A DNA stretch of 9,462 nt, from contig CAYVWB010000112.1 of assembly GCA_964455395.1 (NCBI GenBank), positions 1-9,462 on the forward strand, read 5' to 3'. Below the pieces are notes generated by a model. The model made no database searches. It saw only the letters and a program-made list of their open reading frames with translations, and had not been told where the DNA came from. Every line of letters begins with the position of its first letter. The stretch's first letter is position 1. This DNA is from CAYVWB01 sp964455395 (GTDB taxonomy: Bacteria > Desulfobacterota > Desulfovibrionia > Desulfovibrionales > Desulfovibrionaceae). Positions 8,882-9,462 of this stretch are shown here, piece after piece. A program made the translations under genes and the position numbers.

Positions 8882-8901
8882 TCTAGAGAGGACGCAAAGT
8901 C

Positions 8902-9372
8902 ATGCCCCGCAAAGGATCCGTGCCCAAAAGGGACATCATCCCCGATCCGATCTATCGCAGTCGGCTCGCAGCCAAGTTCATCAACCGTCTCATGAGTGAC
9001 GGCAAGAAGGGCGTGGCTGAGACGATCTTCTACAAGTCGCTCGACGAGCTCGCCGCCAAGTCCAACGAAGAGCCCCTGCGGGCGTTCGAGAAGGCTTTGG
9101 ACAACGTCAAGCCGCACATGGAAGTGAAGCCCCGTCGTGTGGGCGGCGCCACGTACCAGGTGCCCATGGAGGTCCGGACGGACCGACAAGTGGCCTTGGC
9201 GATCCGCTGGCTCATCAACTACGCTCGCGCCCGCGGCGAGAAGGGCATGGTCAACCGGCTCTCTGGCGAGCTGCTTGACGCCTACAACAACCGCGGCGGC
9301 GCTGTGAAGAAGAAAGAAGACACCCACCGGATGGCAGACGCCAACAAGGCGTTCGCCCACTACCGCTGGTAA
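8902..9372 (+). CDS. rpsG: 30S ribosomal protein S7
   Basis: 156 residues, the usual length. ATG 8902 is preceded by GAGAGGA (8886-8892). S7 starts assembly of the 30S head by binding the 3' domain of 16S rRNA and sits near the E site. The conserved blocks are present: N-terminal MPRKGSVPKRDIIPDP, KFINRLMSDGKKGVAE (25-40), the PRRVGGATYQVP stretch (77-88) and the terminal RMADANKAFAHYRW. The gap to rpsL is only 20 nt, too short for the long intercistronic S7-binding structure that E. coli uses for feedback, so that control is not visible here. The gap to fusA is 18 nt. Confidence 0.99.
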   Translation: MPRKGSVPKRDIIPDPIYRSRLAAKFINRLMSDGKKGVAETIFYKSLDELAAKSNEEPLRAFEKALDNVKPHMEVKPRRVGGATYQVPMEVRTDRQVALAIRWLINYARARGEKGMVNRLSGELLDAYNNRGGAVKKKEDTHRMADANKAFAHYRW

Positions 9373-9390
9373 TCTGAGGAGCCGAGAGCC

Positions 9391-9462
9391 GTGTCCAGAG
9401 TCGTCCCCATTCCCAAGCAGCGCAACATTGGCATCATGGCGCACATCGACGCCGGCAAGACG
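9391..9462 (+). CDS. fusA: Elongation factor G, N-terminus (3' partial)
   Basis: The first 24 codons are visible and the gene runs out of the window. It starts at GTG 9391 with GAGGAG (9376-9381) 9 nt upstream. The peptide has RNIGIMAHIDAGKT (11-24), the G1/P-loop of EF-G with the phosphate-binding GKT, preceded by the usual VPIPKQ. EF-G is the GTPase that drives translocation on the ribosome and, with RRF, recycling. The operon position after rpsG supports fusA over the related tetracycline-protection or RF3 GTPases. Confidence 0.95.
   Translation, partial: MSRVVPIPKQRNIGIMAHIDAGKT

Overview
The window looks like chromosome of a high-GC deltaproteobacterial sulfate reducer of the Desulfovibrio group. 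This rests on the high GC content, a two-domain rubrerythrin, a dense set of hybrid kinases and GGDEF proteins, and a str operon (rpsL-rpsG-fusA) that stands apart from rpoBC. The placement is by resemblance only, because no 16S rRNA is present.

Left part (1-7361, all + strand) is a signalling cluster. It opens with the 3' end of a TorT-like periplasmic binding protein. Next is an 1155-residue membrane hybrid histidine kinase (helical periplasmic sensor, HAMP, HisKA, HATPase, REC, REC, Hpt, helical tail). Then comes a 636-residue soluble protein with REC, a PAS-like region, Hpt and a CheA-type HATPase, followed by a stand-alone CheY-like receiver and a PAS-GGDEF diguanylate cyclase that overlaps the receiver gene by 4 nt. 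Together they carry six well-conserved phosphorelay residues in four receivers and two Hpt domains, and a c-di-GMP output. A TorT/TorS-like input pair is normally linked to TorR and torCAD; neither is seen here. My reading is that a periplasmic ligand sensed by the TorT-like protein is routed through a branched His-Asp relay to the cyclase. That is inference.

Middle (7362-8509): convergent 3' ends with a long near-perfect palindrome and a good intrinsic terminator, then rubrerythrin on the minus strand. Rubrerythrin is divergent from the str operon across a 396-nt region. That region holds a strong sigma70-type promoter for rpsL with two A-tracts 21 bp apart, a weaker candidate promoter for rubrerythrin, and a short tandem repeat in the rubrerythrin leader.

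Right part (8510-9462, + strand): rpsL (S12), rpsG (S7) and the first 24 codons of fusA (EF-G), tightly spaced as an operon.

No tRNA, rRNA, CRISPR array, insertion sequence or attachment site was found. Large antisense ORFs are high-GC shadows. The most interesting item is the TorT / hybrid kinase / REC-PAS-Hpt-CheA / CheY / PAS-GGDEF cluster as a unit.
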